Source: Phytopseudomonas flavescens (GTDB lineage: Bacteria; Pseudomonadota; Gammaproteobacteria; Pseudomonadales; Pseudomonadaceae). Taken from it: a stretch of DNA of 64,000 nucleotides. The translations under genes were made by a program, and so were the position numbers. Below, piece by piece: positions 33,435 through 41,350 of this stretch (positions are counted from its first letter, which is position 1; each line of letters opens with the position of its first letter). The stretch covers positions 84,145 through 148,144 of the forward strand of contig NZ_FNDG01000015.1 of NCBI RefSeq assembly GCF_900100535.1, read 5' to 3'. The notes beneath the pieces are model-generated. The model searched no databases and had not been told where the DNA came from. It was given only the letters and a program-made list of their open reading frames with translations.

Positions 33435-33794
33435 ATGCTCATTGCTTCGGGTGTGGGTGAACGCCTGAGGGAAGAACGCGAGCGGCTGGGCCAAAACCAG
33501 ACTGATTTTGGTCAGGCAGCTGGCGTCAGTCGTGGCACTCAAAAAGCCTACGAACTTGAAAGCAGTTCGCCGGATATCCGCTATCTGAGCGGGCTCCAAG
33601 CGCTGGGCGTTGATGTCACCTATGTGCTGACTGGCCTACGCGAGACGGCCGAGGCGGGCGATCTATCGTCCGAAGAATCGCACCTGCTGACGGACTATCG
33701 CCGTCTGTCGGATGCTCAGCGCGCGTCCTCGTTTGAAATGGTTCACGCACTGGCTGAAATGGCCGGGCGGTATGAGGTGAAGAGCGACAAGTAG
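33435..33794 (+). CDS. CI-type phage repressor (XRE family)
   Basis: This 119-residue protein has an XRE helix-turn-helix ('RLREERERLGQNQTDFGQAA' then 'SRGTQKAYELESSSPDIRYL') and a short helical C-terminus that likely dimerises. It has no LexA-type autoprotease domain, so induction would not be by self-cleavage. It is transcribed rightward, opposite to the early operon. ATG at 33435 is followed by a possible GTG start 17 bases on. Confidence 0.85.
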   Translation: MLIASGVGERLREERERLGQNQTDFGQAAGVSRGTQKAYELESSSPDIRYLSGLQALGVDVTYVLTGLRETAEAGDLSSEESHLLTDYRRLSDAQRASSFEMVHALAEMAGRYEVKSDK

Positions 33795-33862
33795 ATCGCC
33801 GCACCGGAGTTTGCTCGCTGGCCATGGGGGCCAGCGTTTCAATGGAAGAAGGGGAGGAACCC

Positions 33863-34237
33863 ATGAAGAAAATTATTGCCGCGCTAGCGCTCTCAAGCAC
33901 AGCCGCAATGGCTGCTCCAGCGCCTGACGTCATAACCCGCAATTTGCAAGCCTGGGCACCTTTAGAGGTGACTCTAACGAACGGCACGCTGCAGATTATC
34001 ACCGACGAGAATCGTGTTACCGATCAGATATATCAGGCTGTGCTTGGTACTGGCGTGTGCGGCTCGTTGTGGATGAATAAGGGCAGTTGGTCGGGTGTTA
34101 AGGAAGTGAAAGTGTTGAATCGCCACGGACGCCAGGGATATGTATTCGAAGGCGGAGAGGCGGATTGTGTCGAGCTGGGGCAGCTCAAAGGTGATGCATC
34201 GAGTGCATTTATCTTAGAGCGCACTCGCTGGAATTAG
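33863..34237 (+). CDS. Secreted small protein, prophage cargo
   Basis: This 124-residue protein has a clear signal peptide ('MKKIIAALALSSTAAMAAPA', cleavage near Ala18-Ala19) and two cysteines (Cys 68 and Cys 103, approximate) that could form a disulfide. GGGAGGAA precedes the ATG at 33863. Position right after the repressor suggests expression in the lysogen. Function unknown. Confidence 0.7.
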   Translation: MKKIIAALALSSTAAMAAPAPDVITRNLQAWAPLEVTLTNGTLQIITDENRVTDQIYQAVLGTGVCGSLWMNKGSWSGVKEVKVLNRHGRQGYVFEGGEADCVELGQLKGDASSAFILERTRWN

Positions 34238-34300
34238 TCGCTCTACCAGCGTTATTAACTGACTGATAATTAAAAAGCCAAGCAGCAAGGGGCGGGTGAG

Positions 34301-35293
34301 ATGCATCGAACAGCGACTTTTTATGATTTGAGGATCACGGCAAGGGGGATGTCTCGTGCTGAAGGAAAGGAGGACGACTACGAAGCAGATCCTAAACCAC
34401 TCCGTGAGTTGGTTGGGTATATAGAGCAGCTTTATAATGGCGGTGATCGTATTGTGAAGAAGGGGCAGTCTGATAAAACTGCCCGGATATATATCTCAGA
34501 TTTTAAGTATGAGGGCGAGCGAGCCGTTTTTCTGATCAATCGCAGCGACCCGAATGCGCCTGATGCTGTGTCGAGCGATCCCGATATTAAGAGCCGTGTA
34601 GTGCACGAAAAACCGCCAGGCCATGGCGGTGATTACTCGGCGCACGTAGTCATTAATTTAGACCCTGTGAAGGGTGATAATTACTACCTTTGCGTTCTAG
34701 AGACTGTGTATGGTTCAGGCCTTCATGCCAGCAGTATGGCTGAGTACCTTCGATATTTGATTCGCCGCTGCCGCCTGGAATTTAAGGATAAATTTCAAAT
34801 CGCCCACAGTAGTAGAGCTAAGACTGCTAAGGGTGAAGAAATAATGGTTAATTGGAATCACTTTGTTGAGTTGCAAGGGCACCCTTCAGAGGATTTCGAA
34901 CGCGATATTAACGCGGGTACTTTATCTGGTATGGAGCTTGTCAGCTTTTCGGAGGTTGGCGCAGCTTGGGACGAGCGGGGCGGAATTGTTGAGCACAAAC
35001 GCTCTATCCAGCTCAAGCCGGCCCCCGATAAGTTGGGTGATATAGCGGCTGCTATCCGGCAGGTTCGTAATAAAGTTTATAAGAATGGTAAGGAATACGA
35101 TCATATTCGTATTAGTTTCAAGAATGAGGCTGGTGAACCTAGAGATGCAACTATTGCATCGGATACTGGTCAGTTGGTAGATTCGCACAAATATGTAAAG
35201 CGACATATTATTCACGCTCCGATGGTTAATACGACTAGTCTAGAGCGTGTGAGTCCGTTTATACTCAAAGAAGTTCTCGCGCTGATGGGGTAA
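34301..35293 (+). CDS. Unknown soluble protein of a two-gene cargo module
   Basis: This 330-residue soluble protein has no recognised family. It begins 'TATFYDLRITARGMS' and contains 'PPGHGGDYSAHVVINLDPV' and a strand-rich middle, then 'IAAAIRQVRNKVYKNGKEYD'. It is followed after only 3 bases by a four-helix membrane protein. Base composition is clearly AT-richer than the phage structural genes, a sign of separate acquisition. A soluble sensor next to a membrane effector beside a prophage repressor suggests superinfection exclusion or abortive infection; this is inference. Confidence 0.7.
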   Translation: MHRTATFYDLRITARGMSRAEGKEDDYEADPKPLRELVGYIEQLYNGGDRIVKKGQSDKTARIYISDFKYEGERAVFLINRSDPNAPDAVSSDPDIKSRVVHEKPPGHGGDYSAHVVINLDPVKGDNYYLCVLETVYGSGLHASSMAEYLRYLIRRCRLEFKDKFQIAHSSRAKTAKGEEIMVNWNHFVELQGHPSEDFERDINAGTLSGMELVSFSEVGAAWDERGGIVEHKRSIQLKPAPDKLGDIAAAIRQVRNKVYKNGKEYDHIRISFKNEAGEPRDATIASDTGQLVDSHKYVKRHIIHAPMVNTTSLERVSPFILKEVLALMG

Positions 35294-35296
35294 TTT

Positions 35297-35863
35297 ATGC
35301 TCTTGGATCAGTTGTTGCGCCCATTTGGATACTTGGCCATCCGCCATCCTTATAAATGGATTGTGGATTGGCTCTATCCAGTTATGTTTACGGTGCTAAT
35401 ACTGTGGTTTATGGGTGCCTATAATGGCTTCAGAGGCGTTATGGGAAGTGATGGTGTGATTTCTCTAGTGCTCTCTTTTATACAATCCTTGCCAGGGTTT
35501 TATATCGCTGCTCTGGCGGCAATTGCAACATTTGGGCGGGCGGATATAGATAGCGTGTTGCCTGAGCCTACGCCCAAGATATGGATTAAATTCCGTGGCT
35601 CAGAGAACTTGGTAAGTCTCACGCGTCGCCGGTTTCTCGCGATGCTGTTTGCGTTTTTAACAGCAGAAAGTTTACTGCTAATAGTCTATTCAATTTTTCT
35701 GATTTCTTACGGTACTGGCCTGGTAGGTACGTCGTTTTATCGTGTGAGTTTGGACTCCGTCATTGGTGTGTCTCTAATTGGAATTTATTTTTTGCTTTTA
35801 TGTCAGATGGTGATCTCCACTTTTTGGGGGCTCTACTATTTGGGATATAAGCTGCACGAGTAG
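35297..35863 (+). CDS. Four-helix membrane protein, partner of the soluble cargo protein
   Basis: This 188-residue protein has hydrophobic helices at about 28-44, 58-78, 112-135 and 152-178. A central cytoplasmic or periplasmic loop ('RADIDSVLPEPTPKIWIKF') lies between helices 2 and 3. It starts 3 bases after its soluble partner and shares its low GC. It is a candidate membrane effector. It is similar in layout to known defence pairs such as Kiwa (small membrane protein plus soluble protein), but gene order and sequence give no direct match. Confidence 0.7.
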   Translation: MLLDQLLRPFGYLAIRHPYKWIVDWLYPVMFTVLILWFMGAYNGFRGVMGSDGVISLVLSFIQSLPGFYIAALAAIATFGRADIDSVLPEPTPKIWIKFRGSENLVSLTRRRFLAMLFAFLTAESLLLIVYSIFLISYGTGLVGTSFYRVSLDSVIGVSLIGIYFLLLCQMVISTFWGLYYLGYKLHE

Positions 35864-35958
35864 CGCAAACACCAATGGCAGCTACTGCCGCGTGCAAAAT
35901 GGATTGCGAATAAAGGGCGTGAGTGTCCGGCGCTTGTAACTATGGAAAGGGAATTCCT

Positions 35959-36450
35959 ATGACATTGACCACACTATTCGCCTGCCTGCTCACCGCAGGT
36001 CTCACCGCCAGCCTGACCCTTTGGCTGACTCGCGATAGCACGCCCCCCGAACCCAATGTGTTCATTCCCGAACGGCTGGCTGACCAGTCTGACGGCTTCC
36101 TGATGATGTTGGGGGGCTGGATCACCGAGGAGGGCTACCAGCCGCCTGGCCGCAGCGCGGTGGAGATCCGCTGTTACCCCGAGCAGCAGCTCTGCACCGA
36201 AGCGGTGGCAACTATCTTCCACCACACCGAAGGCTCCGACCTCGAGGCGCAGACGTACCTGTACCAGGTGACGGATTGGACGGATGCACGCGTGCAGGCC
36301 GTGGCCATCGGTGCGATGGGCGAATGCCGCGACCGGCATCTGCAGCTCTACCTGCACGACACCGATGCGCGCGTGGAGTGGGGGCCTGGCGAAGGCTGCG
36401 AGGGTGATAGCGGCTCGGCCGTGTTGATTGGCGAGGTGTGGGCCGAATAA
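35959..36450 (+). CDS. Membrane-anchored small protein, prophage cargo
   Basis: This 163-residue protein has an N-terminal hydrophobic helix ('LFACLLTAGLTASLTLWL') and then an acidic extracytoplasmic domain with several cysteines ('RCYPEQQLCTEAV', 'GECRDR', 'GEGCEGDS') that may form disulfides. The ATG at 35959 follows AAGGGAA. GC is back at the phage average. Function unknown. Confidence 0.65.
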   Translation: MTLTTLFACLLTAGLTASLTLWLTRDSTPPEPNVFIPERLADQSDGFLMMLGGWITEEGYQPPGRSAVEIRCYPEQQLCTEAVATIFHHTEGSDLEAQTYLYQVTDWTDARVQAVAIGAMGECRDRHLQLYLHDTDARVEWGPGEGCEGDSGSAVLIGEVWAE

Positions 36451-36527
36451 TTTCACCAATGTGTGGAGAACCTGGACCCGGTCGTTATGTTGAATCGCTC
36501 CACTGCACAACATGGAGCATGCAGAGA

Positions 36528-36710
36528 ATGAGCGATGGGAACGAGGCTGTGTGTAGTCAACCTGGTGAGCGGGTTGCGCAGCCTGATAGGGAACCGCTGA
36601 CGTTACTTGAGCGGAGGCTGATTCGGTTTTACCGGGATCTGGACGAAAGGCAGCAGGCTTTCGTGCGGGAGGCGGTGGAAAGCTTGGCGTTGCTTAAGAA
36701 GCGAGAGTGA
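36528..36710 (+). CDS. Small helical protein
   Basis: This 60-residue protein ('LTLLERRLIRFYRDLDERQQ', 'AFVREAVESLALLKKRE') looks like a short amphipathic helix pair. The ATG at 36528 has GGAG ten bases upstream. A strong terminator follows its stop. Similar small genes are common near Pseudomonas regulatory loci; function unknown. Confidence 0.6.
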   Translation: MSDGNEAVCSQPGERVAQPDREPLTLLERRLIRFYRDLDERQQAFVREAVESLALLKKRE

Positions 36711-36714
36711 CGAG

Positions 36715-36742
36715 AACCCCGGCCATGTGCCGGGGTTTTTTA
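36715..36742. terminator. Intrinsic terminator
   Basis: AACCCCGGC-CATGT-GCCGGGGTT followed by a T-run ends the rightward cargo transcript. Confidence 0.85.
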
Positions 36743-36749
36743 TGGCCGT

Positions 36750-36998
36750 TCAATCCTCTTTCGGCACCGTCCAGAACAGCTGCACACCATCGTCGCGCCA
36801 GGCGATGGTGACGTTGTCGTTCTCGCTGATCTCGTCGAGGATGCGTGACCAGTCGTCCGGGCTGTCGCCCTCGGCCCGGAGCAATACCGCTGATCGGGAT
36901 TTTTGCGCGGCCGGTGAGTTGATAACCCGCTGAATTCGGGCTCCGAGCAGTTCGTAGGTGCCGGGAGCGGCTGCCGCTCGGGAATTGCCTTTTGCCAT
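36750..36998 (-). CDS. DUF1654-domain protein
   Basis: This 82-residue protein matches the Pseudomonas DUF1654 family ('LGARIQRVINSPAAQKSRSA', 'DDWSRILDEISENDNVTIAW'). It is divergent from the UmuD-like gene and shares the LexA-box region, so it is probably SOS-induced. Family members are found next to SOS or phage genes; biochemical role unknown. Confidence 0.8.
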   Translation of the reverse strand: MAKGNSRAAAAPGTYELLGARIQRVINSPAAQKSRSAVLLRAEGDSPDDWSRILDEISENDNVTIAWRDDGVQLFWTVPKED

Positions 36999-37017
36999 GA
37001 TGCAAATGCCTCGATTA

Positions 37018-37033
37018 CTGTATGTGTATACAG
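37018..37033. promoter_or_regulatory. LexA (SOS) box
   Basis: CTGTATGTGTATACAG fits the LexA consensus (CTG-N10-CAG with an AT-alternating centre) and lies between the divergent DUF1654 and umuD-like genes, so both should respond to DNA damage. Confidence 0.88.
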
Positions 37034-37052
37034 TAAATCGAGATTCACCCCC

Positions 37053-37490
37053 ATGTCACTCACCATTCTGGGCCGCAATCAGCGGCTTGCTCACCTGTTG
37101 CCCGAAGCCAAGGAACTGCGCATCACGGGCTTTCAATCCCCCGCCGAAGACGAGAAGGAAGAGGGCCTATCGCTCGACGCGCTGACCAGCCTGGGGGCGC
37201 CCCACGTGTGGGTTGTGCGGGTTGAGGATGACAGCCTGATCGGCTTCGGCATGTACCCCGGCGACCGGCTCGTAGTCGACCGCGGCACGATGACCAAGCG
37301 TGAGCAGTATGTGGTGGTCGACCTCGAGGACGACGGTTGCTACCGCGTGCGCCTGATGATCGTTGATGACAACGAGAACCTGGTGCTGCGTGCCCCGAAC
37401 CGTTTCACCGCCGACATCAACCTCGAGTACGAAGAGTGCGTGCAGATCTGGGGTGTGGTGCGCTGGGTGATCAGCTACGTGGGGCGCTGA
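37053..37490 (+). CDS. umuD-like: UmuD-like S24 protein with replaced catalytic lysine
   Basis: This 145-residue protein aligns to UmuD: cleavage-site region 'ITGFQSPAED' (Gly26), nucleophile Ser61 in 'VEDDSLIGFGMYPGDRLVVD', and the Lys-bearing strand, which here reads 'GCYRVRLMIV' with Arg100 where UmuD has its catalytic Lys. Self-cleavage may therefore be lost or altered. It lies directly behind the LexA box and 2 bases before umuC, so the pair would give a DNA polymerase V-like mutagenesis module. Confidence 0.85.
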   Translation: MSLTILGRNQRLAHLLPEAKELRITGFQSPAEDEKEEGLSLDALTSLGAPHVWVVRVEDDSLIGFGMYPGDRLVVDRGTMTKREQYVVVDLEDDGCYRVRLMIVDDNENLVLRAPNRFTADINLEYEECVQIWGVVRWVISYVGR

Positions 37491-37492
37491 GC

Positions 37493-38758
37493 ATGCAACA
37501 GGTATTCGCATTGATCGACTGCAACAGCTTCTACTGCAGCTGTGAGCGCATCTGTCTGCCGGCCCTGAAGCACAAGCCGGTTGTGGTGCTCTCGAACAAC
37601 GACGGCTGCGTGATCGCACGCACCGCGGAAGTAAAAGCCCTAGGCATTCCCATGGGCGCGCCGTACTTCAAGGTACGGGACCAACTGCGCGCAGGCGGCG
37701 TGGTGGTGCGATCGAGCAATTACACGCTGTATGCGGACATCAGCAACCGGGTGATGCGCACCATCCGCGATATGGTGCCCGGGATCGAGGTGTACAGCGT
37801 GGACGAGTGCTGGGCCGACCTGACCGGCATTGCTGATCTCGACGGCCTCGGCCGCCAGGTGCGGGCACGACTGCTGCGCGATATCGGCATGCCTGTTGGC
37901 GTGGGCATCAGCACCACCAAGACCCTGGCCAAGCTGGCCAACTGGGCCTCAAAGAAGTGGCCGGCCACCGGCGGTGTGGTCGACCTGACCGACCCGGCCC
38001 GCCAGGCCAAACTGCTGCGCATTGCGCCTGTGGACGAAGTGTGGGGCATTGGCCGGCGCCTTGCTCCACAGCTGCAGGCCCTGGGCATCGAAACGGCCTG
38101 GGACTTGGCGCATTTCGATGTGGCCACCCTGCGCAAACAGTTCGGGGTGACCCTGGAGCGCACCGCGCGCGAGCTGCGCGGCGTGAGCTGCCTGGACTTC
38201 AACGAAGGCCCGCCGCCGAAACAGGCCATCTGCTTGAGCAAAATGTTTGGCGAGAAGCTGGAAGACCTGGCGCCGATTCGTGAGGCCCTGGCTACCTACG
38301 TGACGCGGGCGGCCGAGAAGCTGCGCAGCCAGCAGAGCCTGTGCGGTGCCATTCAGGTGAGCATCAAGACGCAGATCCACAACCCGGAACTGCCACGCTA
38401 TTCGAACGCCCAGACCGTGGCGCTGCCGGTGCCAACCGACGACACGCGGGACATTCTTGCGCCGGCGCTGCGCGCCCTGGATGCGATCTACCGGGCGGGC
38501 TTCGCCTACTCGAAGTGTTCGATTCTGCTGATGGACTTGAGTCAGCGCGGCGAGGTGACGGCGGATCTGTTCGCCCCAGCGGCCCGGGCCGGCGGTGACC
38601 GGGTGATGGCGGCGCTGGATGCGATCAACAAGCGGGAGGGCGCCGGCACCCTGCGGCTGGGCCGGGTGCCGGTTGATCCCTGGTGGGGTATGAAGCGGGA
38701 GATGAAGAGCCAGTGTTTTACGACTCGATGGGATGAGGTTATTGGAGTTCGAGGTTAG
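37493..38758 (+). CDS. umuC-like: UmuC-like Y-family DNA polymerase subunit
   Basis: This 421-residue translesion polymerase has 'FALIDCNSFYCSCERI', 'VVVLSNNDGCVIAR', the catalytic 'YSVDECWADL' (Asp-Glu pair), a helix-hairpin-helix ('VDEVWGIGRRLAPQL') and a little-finger/C-terminal UmuC domain ('INKREGAGTLRLGRV'). ATG at 37493 follows the UmuD-like stop with 2 bases between. SOS-controlled; gives mutagenic lesion bypass to the lysogen. Its 3' end overlaps the convergent HEPN gene by 20 bases. Confidence 0.92.
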   Translation: MQQVFALIDCNSFYCSCERICLPALKHKPVVVLSNNDGCVIARTAEVKALGIPMGAPYFKVRDQLRAGGVVVRSSNYTLYADISNRVMRTIRDMVPGIEVYSVDECWADLTGIADLDGLGRQVRARLLRDIGMPVGVGISTTKTLAKLANWASKKWPATGGVVDLTDPARQAKLLRIAPVDEVWGIGRRLAPQLQALGIETAWDLAHFDVATLRKQFGVTLERTARELRGVSCLDFNEGPPPKQAICLSKMFGEKLEDLAPIREALATYVTRAAEKLRSQQSLCGAIQVSIKTQIHNPELPRYSNAQTVALPVPTDDTRDILAPALRALDAIYRAGFAYSKCSILLMDLSQRGEVTADLFAPAARAGGDRVMAALDAINKREGAGTLRLGRVPVDPWWGMKREMKSQCFTTRWDEVIGVRG

Positions 38759-39566
38759 ATTTATCAGCGACTGAATGAAGTTGAAGAGTCACAAAGCAAA
38801 GGAATGAAAAGGCTTTGAAGGCATTAACCTCTGTTCCGTAGTTCCAGACTTCGCCATGCAGTATCTGGTGTCTATTGAGGGCTGTAAATGTACTCCCCGA
38901 CTTTTCAAATTCCTCTCGTTGTTTTCCTCCTATCAAAAGGTCGTATTTGTCTATATGGAAAATAGGATAAATGGAGGCTTTAGATATCTCGCCTGTAATG
39001 GTGTTTGCCCATTTTTTAGCGCCTTCTGCATTTCGTTGCAGCGGCGAATTTGATTTGGTAATTTCTGCGAGTATTCCATCGGCCTGGGCGAGCAAAACCG
39101 GAATTGAAAGATAATAATCTTCCGCGTTCGCGCGTTGCAACGCTGAAAATGCCGCGTTTAGAACCGCTTCTCTATTTGGGGTGGCTGAGATAATACTTTT
39201 GGTAAGAAAGTCAAAGTTATTTCTGTGAAACTCAACGAAATACGAATCTATATCTTCATCCTCGAGTTGTTCTAACTCGCTGAGCAATTTAACAAGGTTG
39301 GCAAGGCTCATATGCCAGCTAAAGAACCATCCTTTCTCTGCGCATCGTTGCATCGTTGCCTGAGCGCGCGATGGCAAAAGTTCGCTTGCTCTATGAACCT
39401 TTTTCCAATCGATTTTCGACAGAGTTTCGGCAAATCTTTCTATAAAAGGCGTGGCTATCGCCGCAACCTTAGTAAGATTGTCGAGGAACTCCACTGTGAA
39501 TGGAATCAATGGCTCTACGTCCGGGCTGGTCTCAATGACATCTGTCTCTACAGAGTTATGATCCAT
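38739..39566 (-). CDS. HEPN-domain protein, probable Abi-type ribonuclease
   Basis: This 275-residue soluble, mostly helical protein has, near the C-terminus, 'LNRHQILHGEVWNYGTEVNA'. This holds Arg232-x4-His237, the RX4-6H motif of HEPN ribonucleases, followed by a hydrophobic helix typical of the fold. GC is clearly lower than in neighbouring phage genes. It sits between the SOS polymerase and the tail operon, a cargo site. HEPN proteins of this kind often act in abortive infection; no antitoxin partner is visible. Function is inferred. Confidence 0.6.
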   Translation of the reverse strand: MDHNSVETDVIETSPDVEPLIPFTVEFLDNLTKVAAIATPFIERFAETLSKIDWKKVHRASELLPSRAQATMQRCAEKGWFFSWHMSLANLVKLLSELEQLEDEDIDSYFVEFHRNNFDFLTKSIISATPNREAVLNAAFSALQRANAEDYYLSIPVLLAQADGILAEITKSNSPLQRNAEGAKKWANTITGEISKASIYPIFHIDKYDLLIGGKQREEFEKSGSTFTALNRHQILHGEVWNYGTEVNAFKAFSFLCFVTLQLHSVADKSNLELQ

Positions 39567-39623
39567 AATAATTATCCAGTTTTCAGATTGCTTTAATTTA
39601 GTCTACCCGAGGTATAAGTTACA

Positions 39624-40892
39624 TCAGAGTGTGTTGGCATTAACTTTATATTTGTTCCACTCCCTGGCTACCGCCCGCTTGGCGCTGGCTTTACTAGCGT
39701 ACAGGTGCGTGAGCCGCTTGGGCTTGGTCTGATCGCCTTTGGTCATTTTCACCTGTTTCCCCGTTTTTCCATCTCGGTACCAGGCGAGCACGCCGGTGTA
39801 TTGCTCGGTGCCTTCGGCTAGGTCGGCGATATCGCTCTCGGGCAGCTGGGATTCCAGCTCGAGGCTGGTGGTGTAGGCCTCGGGTGTGAAGGCGTGTTGC
39901 ACGTTGCCGCCGAGCCAGATGATGGCGGCGATTTCCTGTTTGATGCCGACCAGGCTGTAGGTGAGCTCGGGTGTAAGCTCCGGCCGGCCCTTGGCGAGGG
40001 TGTAGCTGAGGGTGGCTGTGCCGCGCTGCAGGCGTGCCCATTCGGCGCGGGCGGCGGCCAAGGCAGTAGCCTGGTCGGTGTAGGTGTGGCGCAGGTCTTT
40101 GAGGTTGTCGCCGCCGCCGGCGATGGCCTCCTTCTTGGCGGCGCTGTTGACCTCGTAGTAGTAGGCGCGCACGCCGGTGTAGGCGTCGCGGTCGGCTTCC
40201 AGGAAGCGGTGCTGGTCGCCGTGTGCGCGGGTGAGGGTGATGTGGGGCAGGGCCAGGCCGCTGGCGGTGGTGTTGGCCCCGGTGGGCATGAACAGCAGGC
40301 GGCCGGCCTTTACGGTGGCGATGGCGTCGTGCTGCTGGCCGAGGCGGGTGAGCAGGTTGGCGTCGGACTCGTTGGCCTGGTCGAGGTGCACCAGAGGGAT
40401 GCCCGCCAGCACGCCAGCGACGATGGCCTGCAGGCCATTGCCGGTGGCCAGGGCGGTGATGACGGCGCCGAGGGTGGCGGCGTTCCAGCTGCGTTCACGC
40501 TTGACCTTGAGGCCCTTGCGCAGGTCGGCGCTGCGGGCGCGGATGTTGAGCACGTCCGGCGCGCCGCTGTGTTCGGTTTCGTCGACAGTGTAGCTGCCCT
40601 TGTCGATCAGCCCGGTGTCGCTCCAGCCCAGCCACAGGCGCACCACGGCGCCACGTGGAGGGATAGCGAGCAGGCCGTCGTGGTCGCTGAGCTGGATGTC
40701 GAGCGTGTCGGCCTCGAGGCCTCGGTTGTCAGTGAGGTTGATGCTGATGAGGCGCTGGGTGATGGCGGCGGTGATGTCGTTGCCGTCGACCACCACGCGG
40801 CAGATCGGTGTGGGGTAGCCGGCCGCTTCGCGGTAGGACTCGGCCGCCTCGCGCAGGTGCCCGCCGGCATAGGTGAGCGCGCGATCGATCAC
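39624..40892 (-). CDS. D: Phage late control / tail protein D
   Basis: This 422-residue P2 gpD homologue is a baseplate hub component: 'YPTPICRVVVDGNDITAAIT' start, 'LSDHDGLLAIPPRGAVVRLW', 'DQANESDANLLTRLGQQHDA' and the polar C-terminus. The start is GTG at 40892, preceded by AGGAG and overlapping the gpU stop as GTGA. Last gene of the F operon. Confidence 0.9.
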   Translation of the reverse strand: MIDRALTYAGGHLREAAESYREAAGYPTPICRVVVDGNDITAAITQRLISINLTDNRGLEADTLDIQLSDHDGLLAIPPRGAVVRLWLGWSDTGLIDKGSYTVDETEHSGAPDVLNIRARSADLRKGLKVKRERSWNAATLGAVITALATGNGLQAIVAGVLAGIPLVHLDQANESDANLLTRLGQQHDAIATVKAGRLLFMPTGANTTASGLALPHITLTRAHGDQHRFLEADRDAYTGVRAYYYEVNSAAKKEAIAGGGDNLKDLRHTYTDQATALAAARAEWARLQRGTATLSYTLAKGRPELTPELTYSLVGIKQEIAAIIWLGGNVQHAFTPEAYTTSLELESQLPESDIADLAEGTEQYTGVLAWYRDGKTGKQVKMTKGDQTKPKRLTHLYASKASAKRAVAREWNKYKVNANTL

Positions 40893-41329
40893 AGCACGCT
40901 CCTGAGGATGTTGCCGAGTACACCGGTGAGGCTGCCGAGCAGATCGGTGCGGCCGTCGTCGACGCGTTTGAGCACCAGGTTGAATTCGATGCGGCGGGCG
41001 GCGCCGTCCGAGAAGAACAGGGAGCGGGTTTCGCTGAGGCTCTCGATGACCCACAGGCCATAGACGCGGCCGGTGCCCTCGACCAGGGGCCATGCCTTGC
41101 CGGTGTCGGCCATCTGGCGCAGCACGTCGAGGCTGATGGGCGTGCCGGCCAGCTCGGGCAGCAGGGTGCCGGGCAGGGTGATGGTTTCATCACCGCGGCC
41201 CAGGTACTGCAGGGCGGGGTTGGTGCCGATGCGGCTGGTGCTGCCGTGGCGCCAGGCCGTTTGGCGCTGAAACTCCTGGTAGGCGAGGGTTTGCAGGCTG
41301 AACACGAACATGCCCAGGGACATCATCAT
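40889..41329 (-). CDS. U: Phage tail protein U
   Basis: This 146-residue P2 gpU homologue (tail terminator side) has 'FVFSLQTLAYQEFQRQTAWR' and 'LGRGDETITLPGTLLPEL'. There are three consecutive Met codons at the start. It lies between T and D as in P2. Confidence 0.9.
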   Translation of the reverse strand: MMMSLGMFVFSLQTLAYQEFQRQTAWRHGSTSRIGTNPALQYLGRGDETITLPGTLLPELAGTPISLDVLRQMADTGKAWPLVEGTGRVYGLWVIESLSETRSLFFSDGAARRIEFNLVLKRVDDGRTDLLGSLTGVLGNILRSVL

Positions 41330-41350
41330 TTCTCGACTCTCCGTTGTAGA

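Noticed and set aside
34301..35863. Assignment as a Kiwa system
   Set aside because: The size pattern is similar, but gene order is reversed and no KwaB motif could be identified by eye.
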